Shown: positions 48,691 through 59,639, counted from the first letter of the stretch. The stretch: DNA of 64,000 nucleotides from Harmonia axyridis (GCF_914767665.1 NC_059505.1:40111506-40175505), one strand, 5' to 3'. Translations and numbers: made by a program. Notes: a model not told the origin generated them from the sequence alone.

Positions 48691-50618
48691 TCAGTGTTTC
48701 TAGTCAACAAAAACAACGTGGTCAGCATTTTTTTTACTCTATTTTTAACTAACGTAAGTTTAATCTAACCTAACCTTTATTGTTGTGATTGTCACTGTCA
48801 AATCAGTTCTGTGTTCGATCAAACAGTTGATTTGTTCGTTTTCGTTTGGTGTTTTTAGTTGGGTAAATGCACTGGTTAGCCGACCGGCACTGGTTCTCGA
48901 CCATTCCGTGATTTGAGATAAAATAATAATAAAAATATATCATGTAGTGCAAAATATTTTCGCGGTACGTGTTCTCGACCATTCTACCCTTCCAATATAG
49001 TTTGCATAGTAGTGGTATAGGTCAAAGTTTTCGCGCTAAAAATTAGTTTATAATCGCCTATCATAGAAAAGGTTCTTTCTCGTCCTCTCTTAGAAAAGTG
49101 CTTTGTGATATATGACCAGAAAATAGTAATTATTTCTTATTTTAAATGAATTATGTGTGTATATTTTGTTCCATATCAACTATAAGATATATTTTTTAGT
49201 GTATTTCAATCAAGAATCAAATAAATGTTAATTTTTTTGTTCAATATTCGGCGGTCGCGAACTGGTATTGGAAAATTTGAATCTTTTATTTCTCGACCAA
49301 AGAGGTCGAGAACCAATATGTTACTTCAATAATTGTTTATTTCAACCGATATATTTCTGTTGGATCATTTTCGTTTTGTTTCGATACCCTGATTCATTTA
49401 TACATCTACTTTCTGAATATTAGTTTGCGACCACCGAATTAACGTTGAAACACTTATTTCTACCCTTTACTTATTCGCGGTCGAGAACCAATTTGATTGT
49501 ACTTGATTCTCGACCACTGGTGGTTGGTATTTTATATTTTATTTACTCATTAGTTTCTAAATATTAAGAGCAAAATAACCAAATAATGTTGTATGAGTTG
49601 CTATTTTGAAATATTTATAGAAAGTGGAAACTTTTGCAAATAATTTTTTTTTACGTTCCGAGTGTTTCTTACTTGATTACCTTATCTGAAACCCATCTGA
49701 GTGATTCGATGGTACGGTACGAAAATAAGTACTAATCACTCATCTCGCTCTAAAGTTTTTTAAAAAATTTTTAAGTGGAGCGGCCACTATTTTTAGTGGT
49801 CGAAAACTAACACAAAAATGCTCGAGAACCGAAGGTTATTGAGATTTTCTATATGTTTTCACATTTCAAAGGTTAAATGCGGAAAGGACGCTTAAAATTA
49901 TATGACGAATCATTTAAAACTCGCCAAAGAATCGATGAACACCAACAACATTAAAATTTGATAAGTTTATGTGTGAAAAAATCGTGCTCGAAATTGATGT
50001 TTCTGTTAACTGGTCGAGAACCAGTGCATTTACTCTATCGTAGTCAACAAAAACAACGTGGTCAGCATTTTTTTTACTCTATTTTTAACTAGCATAAATT
50101 TGATCTAACCTAACTTTTCATTATTTTGATTGTCAGTGTCAAATCATTTCTGTGTTTCATTAAGAAGCACTCTATTTTTAACTAGCGTAAGTTCAATCTA
50201 ACCTAACTCCTTATTGTTGTGATTGTCACTGTCAAGTCAAATCATTTCTGTGTTCGATCAAAGAGTTGATTTGTTCGTTTTCGTTTGGTGTTTCATTTCT
50301 AGTATCGTAGTCAGCGGAAGCAACGTGGTCAGCATTTTTTTACTCTATTTTTAACTAGCGTAAGTTTAATCTAACCTAACTTGTTGTTGTGATTGTCACT
50401 GTCGAATCATTTCTGTGTTCTATCAAAGAGTTGATTTGTTCGTTTTCGTTTAATGTTTCTAGTATCGTAGTCAACAAAAACAACGTGGTCTGCATTTTTT
50501 GTACTATATTTAACTAGCATAAGATTAATCTAACCTAACTTTTTATTGTTGTGATTATCACTGTCAAATAATTTCTGTGTTTGTGATCAAAGAGTTGAAT
50601 TGTTCGTTTTCTTTGCAG
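48691..50618 (+). repeat. ~160-bp tandem repeat, five units, split by an insertion
   Basis: Unit 1 at about 48696-48862, unit 2 from 50034, truncated unit 3 from 50168, unit 4 from 50305, unit 5 from 50461 to 50618. Shared phrases are CAACAAAAACAACGTGGTCA, ACTCTATTTTTAACTAGCGT, AATCTAACCTAAC and GATTTGTTCGTTTTCGTTTG. The interval 48863-50033 is foreign (see next entry). The last unit runs straight into the acceptor of the 50-nt exon at 50619. Confidence 0.85.
48863..50033. mobile_element. Unidentified 1.17-kb TIR element rich in GGTCGAGAACCA motifs
   Basis: Left end GTAAATGCACTGGTT, right end AACCAGTGCATTTAC, exact inverted repeats of 15 bp. Inside, the word GGTCGAGAACCA or its complement TGGTTCTCGACC, with variants, recurs about nine times in both orientations (near 48888, 48970, 49250, 49298, 49310, 49476, 49505, 49792, 49820, 50008). 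It interrupts a tandem-repeat unit. No transposase frame was found. Reiterated subterminal motifs recall hAT-type elements, but the family is not established. Confidence 0.65.
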
Positions 50619-50668
50619 ATTCCAGAGTGGTCCACGAAACTGGTTGGATTAATCGAAGTCTTTCAAAG
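50619..50668 (+). other. Probable 50-nt exon of an unidentified gene
   Basis: Acceptor TTTCTTTGCAG ending at 50618, then 50 nt, then donor AAAG|GTGAGT. Two of three frames are open (one reads IPEWSTKLVGLIEVFQ, another RVVHETGWINRSLSK), so coding or untranslated status is undecided. The exon lies in a region otherwise without genes and would join the donor at 20519 if both belong to one transcript. Confidence 0.45.
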
Positions 50669-51660
50669 GTGAGTCGAAATATCGATTATTTCGTTTTCGC
50701 GATCTGTTTATCGCATGTTTGCAACGTGCAATTGATATGTATGTTGGGTAATCGGAGTTGGTTTATCTAATCGGAGTTGTGTTCGTTATAAGTGCGGTTA
50801 TGGTCGTTATCGATTAAAAATACACGGAGACAAGTGTTTAACGCGCGAATGTGTTGAATTTGTCGATTGGTTATCGCTATTCGTCGATGTTTATTGATCT
50901 CGAAAAATTTATTTTCGGAATTACGGTGTTGCATGTTTGTTTAGGTGAATTGCAATACGCCCTTTTTTTTTCGTGTTTTATTGGAGGACTTTATCTATCG
51001 GTCTGTAAAAATATTTGCAGTACTTGAAACAACAACTTGAATGGAAGGGTTTTAAATTGAGGAGTTTCGTTTCTTTAGCTCATTTTCTCTTAAACCTATT
51101 GACCTGTTTCAGCAATAATTTTTTTAATTGTATCTTGATTTCTCTGTAACATAACTCTTCAAATGCCGTTCTCTATTACATCGTTTTTTTTGTATTTCCG
51201 AATTTGATACTTCCTTTATAGAATAGTCTCAAAACTGAGGAAAAAGCTATCAAATAAAATAACCAAATGAAGATCATTAGTGAACAAAATCGTGGACCTT
51301 CTAGATCTCCTTGACGTCCGTCAACACATCATCGAAAATCGGCGATGTGTACATCCATATTCATGATTAACAAGAAGAAATGCGTCGATTTCGCCATTGA
51401 TTTATGGCCTTCTGGTATGCTAGAAACTCTAATCACAGTTATTATCCGGTTTAACGATAGGAATACCGAGAGTCCGATTGTAGAAAATACCACGCCACGC
51501 GTGAAGTTACCAATCTGGTATGGAAACGTCGAAACAATGGGTGTCAATAAGATACCAATGGTATAAGTATAATAATGGGGTATGATTGCATGGTACGGCC
51601 AGATTTGGATATATACGACGCGCGGATTAGCCTTCAACGGTATACGTAGCGATTTGATTC
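50669..51660 (+). other. Probable intron, nothing recognised
   Basis: Follows the 50-nt exon. Bases 50690-50900 are CG-richer than usual. No gene or repeat was seen. Confidence 0.35.
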
Positions 51661-51667
51661 GATGACG

Positions 51668-52830
51668 GTTTGCCTTTTTTCGTGCCTTGTTCGCTCGTTT
51701 GATTGTTATTATTCGTTGAAATGATACGCGTTAATATTCGAGGTGATTAGTATGGTTTATTTTCGAATTGGATATTATCTATCGCACCATGCCTTTTTTC
51801 GTGCCCTTTTCCGCTCCTTTGTTTATTTTTAATTGTTATTGGATATTATATCTCAATCAATATGCCTTTTTTCCGTGCCTATTTCTGCTCTCTTAATCTA
51901 TATTGTTGGTGTTATTTTTCACAATAATTCGCGTATATGTTTGGTAAATATATCCTTGTGTTGACCTCATTTTATTATATCTCTATCAAACCATGCCTTT
52001 TTCGTGCTCTTTTCCGCTCCGTTGTTTATTTTCGTTTGTTAATGGATATAATGATACGAGTGGAGATTTGTAAGGAGTATGGTCGATTTTTTATTTAAAA
52101 TATTATATTTCGATGACAATATGCCTTTTTTCCGTGCCTATTTCCTCTCTCTTAATCTATATTGTTTGTTATTATTATTATTCAGAATAATTCGCTTGAA
52201 TATTTGGAGAATATATCCTTGTTTTGACTTGAATATTATATCTCTATCACACCATGCCTTTTTTCATGTCCTTTTCCGCTCCTTCGTTTATTTATGTTTG
52301 CTATTGGATATTATGATACGCATGGAAATTTATTGTTAGGTGTATGTCCGATTGTTGATTCAAAATACTATATCTCAATCATAATATGCCTTTTTTCGTG
52401 CCTATTGCCGTTCTCTGAATCGATACTGATTGTTGTTATTATTCATAATAATTCGCATAGATATTTGGTAAATGTAACCTTGTTTTGACTTTATTATTCA
52501 GTCTCTTATCACAACATGCCTTTTTTCGTGCCCTTTTCCGCTCCTTTTTCCGTTTTTTTTGTTATTGGATATAATGATACGCGTGGAGATTGGATGTGAA
52601 CATTATGGCAGCTTTTTGACTTATAACTCAAGTGCACTATGCCTTTTTTCGTGCCTATTTTCGCTCCTTCTTTTGTTGATGTTTGTTATTAGATGCCTAT
52701 TTCCTCTGTCTTAATCAATACTATTATAATAACTCGTGTAGATATTTGATAAATATCGTCGTGTGTTGACCTGGATATTGTACCCCTATCATATTATGCC
52801 TTTTTTCGTGCCGTGCCTATTTCATCACGA
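51668..52830 (+). repeat. ~130-bp tandem array of two alternating unit types
   Basis: The phrase TGCCTTTTTTCGTGCC occurs ten times, near 51671, 51791, 51862, 51992, 52122, 52254, 52386, 52516, 52639 and 52796. Two unit types alternate: one continues CTTTTCCGCTCC and later GGATATTATGATACGCGTGG, the other TATTTCC then CTCTTAATCTATATTG and AATAATTCGCGTAGATAT. The true period is thus a ~260-bp dimer. Short open frames inside are not genes. Confidence 0.85.
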
Positions 52831-53692
52831 TTTGTTACCTGAAGTGGTTACCGTTAGATCGTTTCAGAAGGGACCAGACAAAATCTTCTTCAGCTCGTAA
52901 TTTTCTGACCCTCTATCATCTCCACCCTTATTCGGGTCACGCGGACGATCTTTCCGCAGTCCTAAGGGCGCAAACCTCCCCCTCCCCTCCTTTCTGTTTT
53001 CAACTTTTTAATCTCGGACTCGACCGACGTGCCATTTGAATTGTTGATTTCTTTATTATTTCGTATTTCTTCGGAAAGTTGGACCGCCCTCTCTCAAAGA
53101 GGAACTTTTTCCTAATTAAGGACTGGATATCTGGTGCCCCTTCTGTTTCGCCCCCGCGCGCGAGACGTCCGGGCGTCCTCGACGGCGGCGAGAGAGGGGG
53201 TGGGCGTCGAAGAGGTGGCGGAAAAATTCGGGAGCTATCTCTTAAATTGAGTTATTCGAGTTTCCGGTTTGGCGTTTGACGTCTTCGGGGAGAGGAGGGG
53301 GGGTAACTTTGACTGTTCGTTCGCCCTGTCAGGACCTGGAGGGCGATTTGTTTTTGGCGGTTTTAATACAAGAAGGGAGGAGGGTGTTTTTACGAAAGAT
53401 TCAATAATAGCCTTCCTGAAATTTTCATAATTTACGACGTCCAAAGCTTTTCTCGAAAACTATAAAAGATACTGTTAATAACAGTTATTAAACATTCTAC
53501 ATTTCTAATAAGTGTTGATAACAATAATTAGGTTATAACAATTATGAAACAATAACGGTTATTAGAAATGTAAAATCTGAAGAAGCTACTGTGTCAGAGA
53601 AATAATTGTAATTTATAGAATTGAAAAGTGGAAATAGAATAACGGTCGTTTCATTTTAGATTTGTTTCGAATTTCGGAAATTTGACATATTA
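52831..53692. other. GC-rich island, no gene
   Basis: 52860-53350 is GC-rich with long C- and G-runs. A small inverted repeat (ACATTTCTAATAA / TTATTAGAAATGT) lies at 53498-53575. No gene could be supported. Confidence 0.3.
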
Positions 53693-54980
53693 GGCCAATC
53701 GAAAAGTCCCCGGTCTGATGCACAGATGGCGGTGCTTGTATTAAATCCATATGATTTTTAGTTAGTACCAACCTTCAAACGATACGTGTCAGAATTTGAC
53801 AGCAGTCTGACCATTAGTTTGTGAGATATTGCGTTGTGAGTGTAGCTACTTTTGTCATTTGAAAAAAGATGAAAAAATAGAATTTTAGTGTGCTGATAAA
53901 ATATTGCTTTTTGAAGGTAAAAAATACAGTTGAAGCAGAATCTTGGCTTGATGAAGAGTTTCCGGGGTCTGCACCAGGAAAATCAACCATCATTGATTGG
54001 TATTCTAAGTTTAAACACGGTGAAATGAGCACTGAAGACTGCGAACGCGAACGGCGAACGCAGTGGACGCCCAAAAGAGGCTGTCACCGACGAAAAATCA
54101 AAAAAGTTCACAAAATAATTTTGAATGACCGTAAAGTGAAGTTGATCGACATAGCAGACATTATGATTATATCATTTGAACGTGTACATCATATCATTCA
54201 CGAATATTTGTACTTGAGAAAGCTGTGTGCAAAACGGGTGCCGCGCGAGCTCACAATCGAGCTAAAGCAACAACGTATTAATGATTCTGAGCAGTGTTTA
54301 AGCGCAATAAACCTGAATTTGTGCGTCGATATGTGACAATGGATGAAACATGGCTCCATCATTTCACTCCGGAGTCCAATCGACAGTCAGCTGAGTGGAC
54401 TGCACATGATGAACCGAATCCAAAGCGAGGAAAAACACATAAGTCAGCTGGCAAGGTGATGGCATCAGTATTCTGGGATGCGCGAGGTTTAATATTCATT
54501 GATTACCTCTAAAAGGGCCAAACCATCAACAGCGATTATTATATAGCGTTATTGGATAGTTTAAAGGATGAAATCGTTTAAAAACGGCCCTATTTGAAGA
54601 AAAAAAGGTGCTGTTTCATCAAAACAATGCGCCGTGTCACAAATCAATGAAAACAATGGCAAAATTGCATGAATCGGTCTTGGAATTGCTTCTGCATCCA
54701 CCATATTCGCCAGATCTTGCCCCCAGCGACTTTTTCCTGTTCTCAGACCTCAAAAGAATGCTCGCTGGAAAGAAATTTAGCGTCAATGAAGAAGTAATCG
54801 CCGAAACTGAGGCCTATTTTGAAGCGAAAAACAAATCGTACTACAAAAATGGTATCGAGAAGTTGGGAGATCGCTATAATCGCTGTATCGCCCTCGAAGG
54901 CAACTATGTTGAATAATAAAATCGAATTCTGTCAAAAAAATGTGTTTTATTATGGTTGACCGGGGACTTTTCGATTGGCC
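53693..54980 (+). mobile_element. Near full-length mariner (1.29 kb), broken transposase
   Basis: Both terminal repeats (GGCCAATCGAAAAGTCCCCG and its inverse) are present. Transposase text runs from 53890 (VEAESWLDEEFPGSAPGK) through 54294-54512 (TMDETWLHHFTPESNRQSAE, SAGKVMASVFWDA) to 54608-54916 (FHQNNAPCHKSMKTM, HPPYSPDLAPSDF, ending RCIALEGNYVE). Breaks are a local duplication near 54045 that shifts the frame, another shift near 54300, a stop at 54510 and one near 54580. The middle catalytic Asp (FHQD) is Asn here. Confidence 0.93.
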
Positions 54981-55605
54981 TGGAAGAGGACTGGCCCTAA
55001 AATGGTACTCTGAGGTACACCCCTCAATTGGCCTGTTACGTCAGATTTACGAATGAACGAGTGCTCGAAAAGCTCCAAACTTGGAATGGAACACTTTTTC
55101 TCTCATTTTTCTCGAATCACGCCCAGATGATTCCCAATTCCCGAACTTTCGACGCGTCGACCGTCCCGCCATCTATGCCTCGAACAAAAGTTGTGCTCGC
55201 CAGACGGTGTCGTCCGGGAAAAGTTGAATGAAGAAACCAACAGCGGCACCCCCCTCCCCCTGCGTCCCTCTCGTCGATCGCGAGACGCACCGGGCGCTGT
55301 CGTCGGAAAACTCGGGAAAGCCGAAACGAAATTACGGCCCGGAAAACTGCGAGAGGAAGAAGACGTCGGATCGCGCGCTGGGAAAACTCCGGGACTGAAG
55401 TTTCAACGGCGGTTTTCCCGAACTTTTCCAACCCCCAGTACTTCGACGGGAAGTTTTCCTCCACTCTGCCCCGGAACTTTTCCAGTTTGTCCTACAAATC
55501 ATATTAAATAAACCGGCGGCGGATCAGAAAACCCCCACCCCTTCTTCTGTAGTTTGCTATTAAGAGGGGTTTATAGCACGTGGCATTCTTGTGATTCTCC
55601 AAAGT
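54981..55605. other. GC-rich island, no gene
   Basis: 55060-55510 is GC-rich with overlapping long frames on both strands and no family match. A remnant ccctcaattggcctgtta at 55021 resembles another mariner end. Confidence 0.3.
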
Positions 55606-56196
55606 CTCGGAGTGATAAACGTAGATAAAGGGAGCATATTTCATTTTAATTAAGCAAATTTTGTCCCTAACATGGAACTATCAAATTTGACATAAAGCGC
55701 GCGGATATAAAAACATATCAGTGAAACGATATTTAACTCAATTCGCGAGTTTCTCCACAAAGAACGCACTTCTTATGCCCCATAGTGAATCAACGTTTCA
55801 TATCAACTCAAAATATATTAAAATAAATACCAATATATATCTGAAATTCAGAAAACAAACTTCAAGCGCGCCAAACGACGTGAAACAACCGATGACGCTA
55901 GGAGAGCACAAGTTGCCAAACCTTAGATTTCAGGAGGTAGATACAGAAAATAATAAATATTCTGCTTATTATATAATTCGACAATTAAGAAAATATCAGA
56001 TTCCAAATATTCAAATTTGCATATTTAATCGGGAATCTCTCAAATAAATATATTTCATTCAATATAATATACATTTATAACGATATAGTAAAATTGTGGA
56101 TTTGAAAATATATCACAATCCGACAACGTAATCTATCCATGTTGGGGACATGTAAGAATTGCGTATTCTCCCTCTATCTATGTTTATTACTCAATG
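55606..56196 (-). mobile_element. THAP-like TIR element, copy 6 (inverted)
   Basis: Same ~590-bp element on the - strand. Its right terminus is at 55606 (CTCGGAGTGATAAACGTAG) and its left terminus at 56196. On the - strand the mini-frame reads MGHKKCVLCGETRELS then a stop. The open frame 55721-56047 on the + strand is antisense to the element and not a gene. Confidence 0.8.
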
Positions 56197-56538
56197 TGGA
56201 AAACTAATCATAATTTTGTTGTTATAATTGACATATTGGGGTTTGAGACAATGATATTTCTCTCTAAAATATTTTTAAACCTCCACAACTTCCGGTTATA
56301 CCGGAAACAGACTTTACTTTCTTATATCAAATGGCGGCACAGCCAGTATATTATTGCATCATTAGGTAGCTTATTAGATGACAAATTCAACTATATGCAA
56401 TAACTTGGGTATAACCTCAACGGTTCACGAGTTAATGAGATACTGTTTTTTCAACAAATTAAACTAACCGAGATATTATTTCGATCAACTCCGATAACAT
56501 ATCAATTCGAGAACAGAATTGATTTTGACCTCGAATAC
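56197..56538. other. Nothing recognised
   Basis: AT-rich DNA without gene or repeat that I could support. Confidence 0.3.
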
Positions 56539-57075
56539 TTCAATAGTACATTCTGAAACAAGTTGCAGAATGGGCTCCTATTCCAACACTAATGCGAAAT
56601 TCGAAAACGAGCGACAAAGGAGCGAGTTTTCGAACGCAATATAATTTGGATTAAGTGAAATAATTTGCGACATTATTCGCTATTTCTCTTAATTCTGGTG
56701 GTGTTAAATCGATTTCGTCAGACATAATTCACGAATTTAATGCGTAATTATAAATTATTTCAAAATTCGAAATGTACGATTCAAATTGAAATTCCGTAAT
56801 CTGTCAATTTTCGGAACAGTCACACCAACTGCCAAGATACAATACAAAAGTCACTAGGACGTATAATCTGAATTTTTCATTTAATTTCGACAATATTTCA
56901 CAAAACTTGACTGAAATAGAGAAAATATCGTCTAATACTCGTTGCAGAAGGCAATTCCAACACTCATGCGTTCCAAAACTCGCTCCTTCGTCGCTCGTTT
57001 TCGAATTTCGCATTCATGTTGGAATAGAAGCCTATTCTACAACTTGTTTTAGAATATACTATTGACCTCGAATTC
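56539..57075. repeat. Inverted repeat with ~110-bp arms
   Basis: 56539-56640 and about 56960-57075 are inverted copies. Shared words are GAAATTCGAAAACGAGCGAC and AAGGAGCGAGTTTT. Between them lie ~320 bp of AT-rich spacer. It is a foldback or MITE-like element without coding content. Confidence 0.7.
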
Positions 57076-57084
57076 GTCAAGATC

Positions 57085-57807
57085 ATTTGTGTCCCAAAAA
57101 TCGATCATTTATCCCAAAGGAACAGCAAAAATCGTTCTCACACGCTAAATGCGAACTAATTTCCCCGCGACGCAAGGACGCCCGGCGTCGTCGGCATACT
57201 CGCATGACTAACGGCACCCCGACGACCCAGTTCTCCCTTACCCTTTCTCGGAATTACCGACGTGTCCGATACTAAATTTCAAGCGTTATCGACCCTCGGC
57301 TAAAGGGACCAGAGAGTTATATCGGCCCGACCGTCGACGACGGCGACGCCCGCGTCGTCCTGATAAGGACGCCGCCCGTCGAAGGGTCGCGGGGAAGATA
57401 TCAATCGGGGGGGACCGCGATCCCGGGATATTCGGAGGGTTGGCAACACTGCGGGGTGGATTAATTAGGGAGTTGGTAACAGTGCGTGTCGTCGGTGTTG
57501 AATAATTTGAGATATTGGCAATAATGAATGAGGCACGACAAAAAATTCTATCCTGGTTGATATTAGTCGATAAATTGACAAGTATATATTGTATATAGTG
57601 ATAATATTGTTAATTTAACATAATAAAAAATGTTACGCGTTACTTTATGAGCACACACTAAACTATTGTATTTTTGTCCACCCTGTACCAATTGGAATCA
57701 ACATGTGATACATTTTGGGAATCAGCTCAGCTAGATTAATCGGAAAATTGAGTTAACTCAAGTTAACTCCAACTTAGCAGAGTTCGAGTTAGGACGGCTA
57801 TTATAAA
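57085..57807. other. GC-rich island, then AT-rich DNA, no gene
   Basis: 57150-57460 is very CpG-rich (gacgacggcgacgcccgcgt). No domain is recognisable in the frames. The rest is AT-rich. Confidence 0.3.
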
Positions 57808-57900
57808 GGGATAACCGACGGTTGAGCCGTCAGCTACCAAATTCCGTATTTCTAGAAAGGAATTTGGTAGTTGACGCAACGGTAGAACCGTCGGTAATAT
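57808..57900. repeat. Hairpin element, copy 1 (GATAACCGACGGTT family)
   Basis: Arms GGATAACCGACGGTTGAGCC and its inverse, enclosing CTACCAAATTCC / GGAATTTGGTAG with a TTTCTAGAAA-like centre. Two related copies lie at 59210-59600. Confidence 0.75.
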
Positions 57901-58736
57901 TGCGAATAGTAGTTCACCGATGAACAAGTATTCTCTTAAAAAAAATCCATCCATCAGACGACACTTTTCACCCAACCCTCGTACAGTCTCGGCGACTATA
58001 CGAGGGTAAGTCATAAACAACCCAACCCGACCAGTACCCAAAAACGCTTTAAAACCCGGAACGACGCCCTGGAACCCCCGAGGCGCAACAAGCCCAACGC
58101 CTACCCTACGAAAACCCCTCAACAGGTATCAACGGACGATCTAGCCGCCTACGAAATCGATATAAAGAGACGAAAATAGCTCGTACCTCTACTTATATTC
58201 ATTACTTTCGCAATAACGGGCGTCCCCGGGTTTTCTACGGCAGCCAATCTACGCCGTGTTTACCGCGTAAATATTTGCCGAAAAGAGAGAGATATGGAAG
58301 AATTCCATTCTGGATCAATATTAATTCGTTTAGATAAGGGGCAATTTCCTGTTTCGTTTTGTGGGTTAATCCGTCGGCAAATAAGACTTCCAGGAATTTC
58401 GTACGCGATTAAAAGAGAAAGAGAGACAGAGAAGAAGGTCTTCGGGGTTCAGGTTGCGTTGAATGGGATTAGTTAAAGGTGGGTACGCACTACACGTTCT
58501 CGTTTGATTTGGAAGCGTAGGGTGAGGTAGGTAGGTATGGGTGAACTTTAATTTATGGAGTAACGGTTTTGTATCTGCTTTCGTAAAGCAGGTATCTATC
58601 TGAAATGAAGCTCTTCGAAAGATCAAAGGATAAAGTGTATTCAGAAAGAAAGATACTTGATAATGAAGTCGTGGAGGTATTTGTACAAATACTATTGAAA
58701 TTAAAACGCAATTTTCCGATATGTTAAGTAATTAAT
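57901..58736. other. No recognisable gene
   Basis: Moderately GC-rich from 57950 to 58260. The frame at 57763-58122 on the - strand begins inside the hairpin element and shows no domain. Confidence 0.3.
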
Positions 58737-58858
58737 ATCCGTTTTTAAAATATGCGGTAGTTCATAATATAAAAGTTTCATATAGTTGGTAGAGTATTTA
58801 CTCCACCAACTATATAAAACTTTTATATTATGAACTACCGCCTATTTTAAAAACGGAT
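58737..58858. repeat. Near-perfect 122-bp palindrome
   Basis: Arms of about 57 bp (58737-58793 and 58801-58858) match with only a few differences. The outer part is ATCCGTTTTTAAAATA and the inner part TATAGTTGGT, with a ~7-base loop. It would form a long hairpin. Confidence 0.85.
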
Positions 58859-59209
58859 AATTCTTTAAACGGAAAACTGTACAGAAAATGAATAATTGAA
58901 CTGAAAGAAGTCTAGATTGAGAGTTACTCACAGGGAAAACGAGCTGTCACGAAGTCAACGTTTTCTAGTTCAATCTAGGCTTCTGCAAGCCCGATATTCG
59001 TTCATATCAATGGTAAAGGCGCAGTTGCATGATTGTTTTTTATTTTTAGTTGAAATTAATATAATTTCAAGCCGTATATACACTATGTCCGTAAAGTATG
59101 GAACAAATTCATTTTTAGCTAAACAGACTATTTTAAGAAATAATCCTGAAACACGTCGATTTTTTATTTTAATTCACCGTATTTTAAAATAATAATCTAA
59201 TATACTTTA

Positions 59210-59600
59210 GATAGAGATCTGTAAACTCAACCTCCTAACTCGAGTTGAGGGCCGGTATTTTATAGGATAACCGACGGTTCAACCGTTGCGTCAACTACCA
59301 AATTCCGTATTTCTAGATAGGAATTTGTTAGTTGACGCAACCAACGGTTGAACCGTCGGTTATCCTTTATAATACCATTCAATTTTTAGAGGGTTTGGAT
59401 AGAGATCTGTAAACTCGACCTCCTAACTCGAGTTAAGGGCCGGTATTTTAAAGGATAACCGACGGTTCAACCGTTGCTTCAACTACCAAATTCCGTATTT
59501 CTAGAAAGGAATATGATAGTTGCGCAATGGTTGAACCTTAGGTTATCCTTTAGGAGTTAGGAGGTCGAGTTTACAGATCTCTATCCGAACCCTCTAAAAA
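59210..59600. repeat. Nested hairpin elements, copies 2 and 3
   Basis: Copy 2: 59253-59376, stem of ~45 bp with GGATAACCGACGGTTCAACC and GTTGACGCAAC arms. Copy 3: 59450-59551, same core but damaged. Outer inverted arms (GATAGAGATCTGTAAACTCG at 59400 and its inverse at 59557-59585) enclose copy 3, and the same outer arm precedes copy 2. The set forms one compound palindrome. Confidence 0.8.
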
Positions 59601-59639
59601 TTTGAGTTAGGGAGAATTTATCTCGAGTTAAGTAAACTC

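Noticed and set aside
53693..54980. Possibly active mariner transposase
   Set aside because: Frameshifts, stops and a catalytic Asp-to-Asn change make it non-functional.
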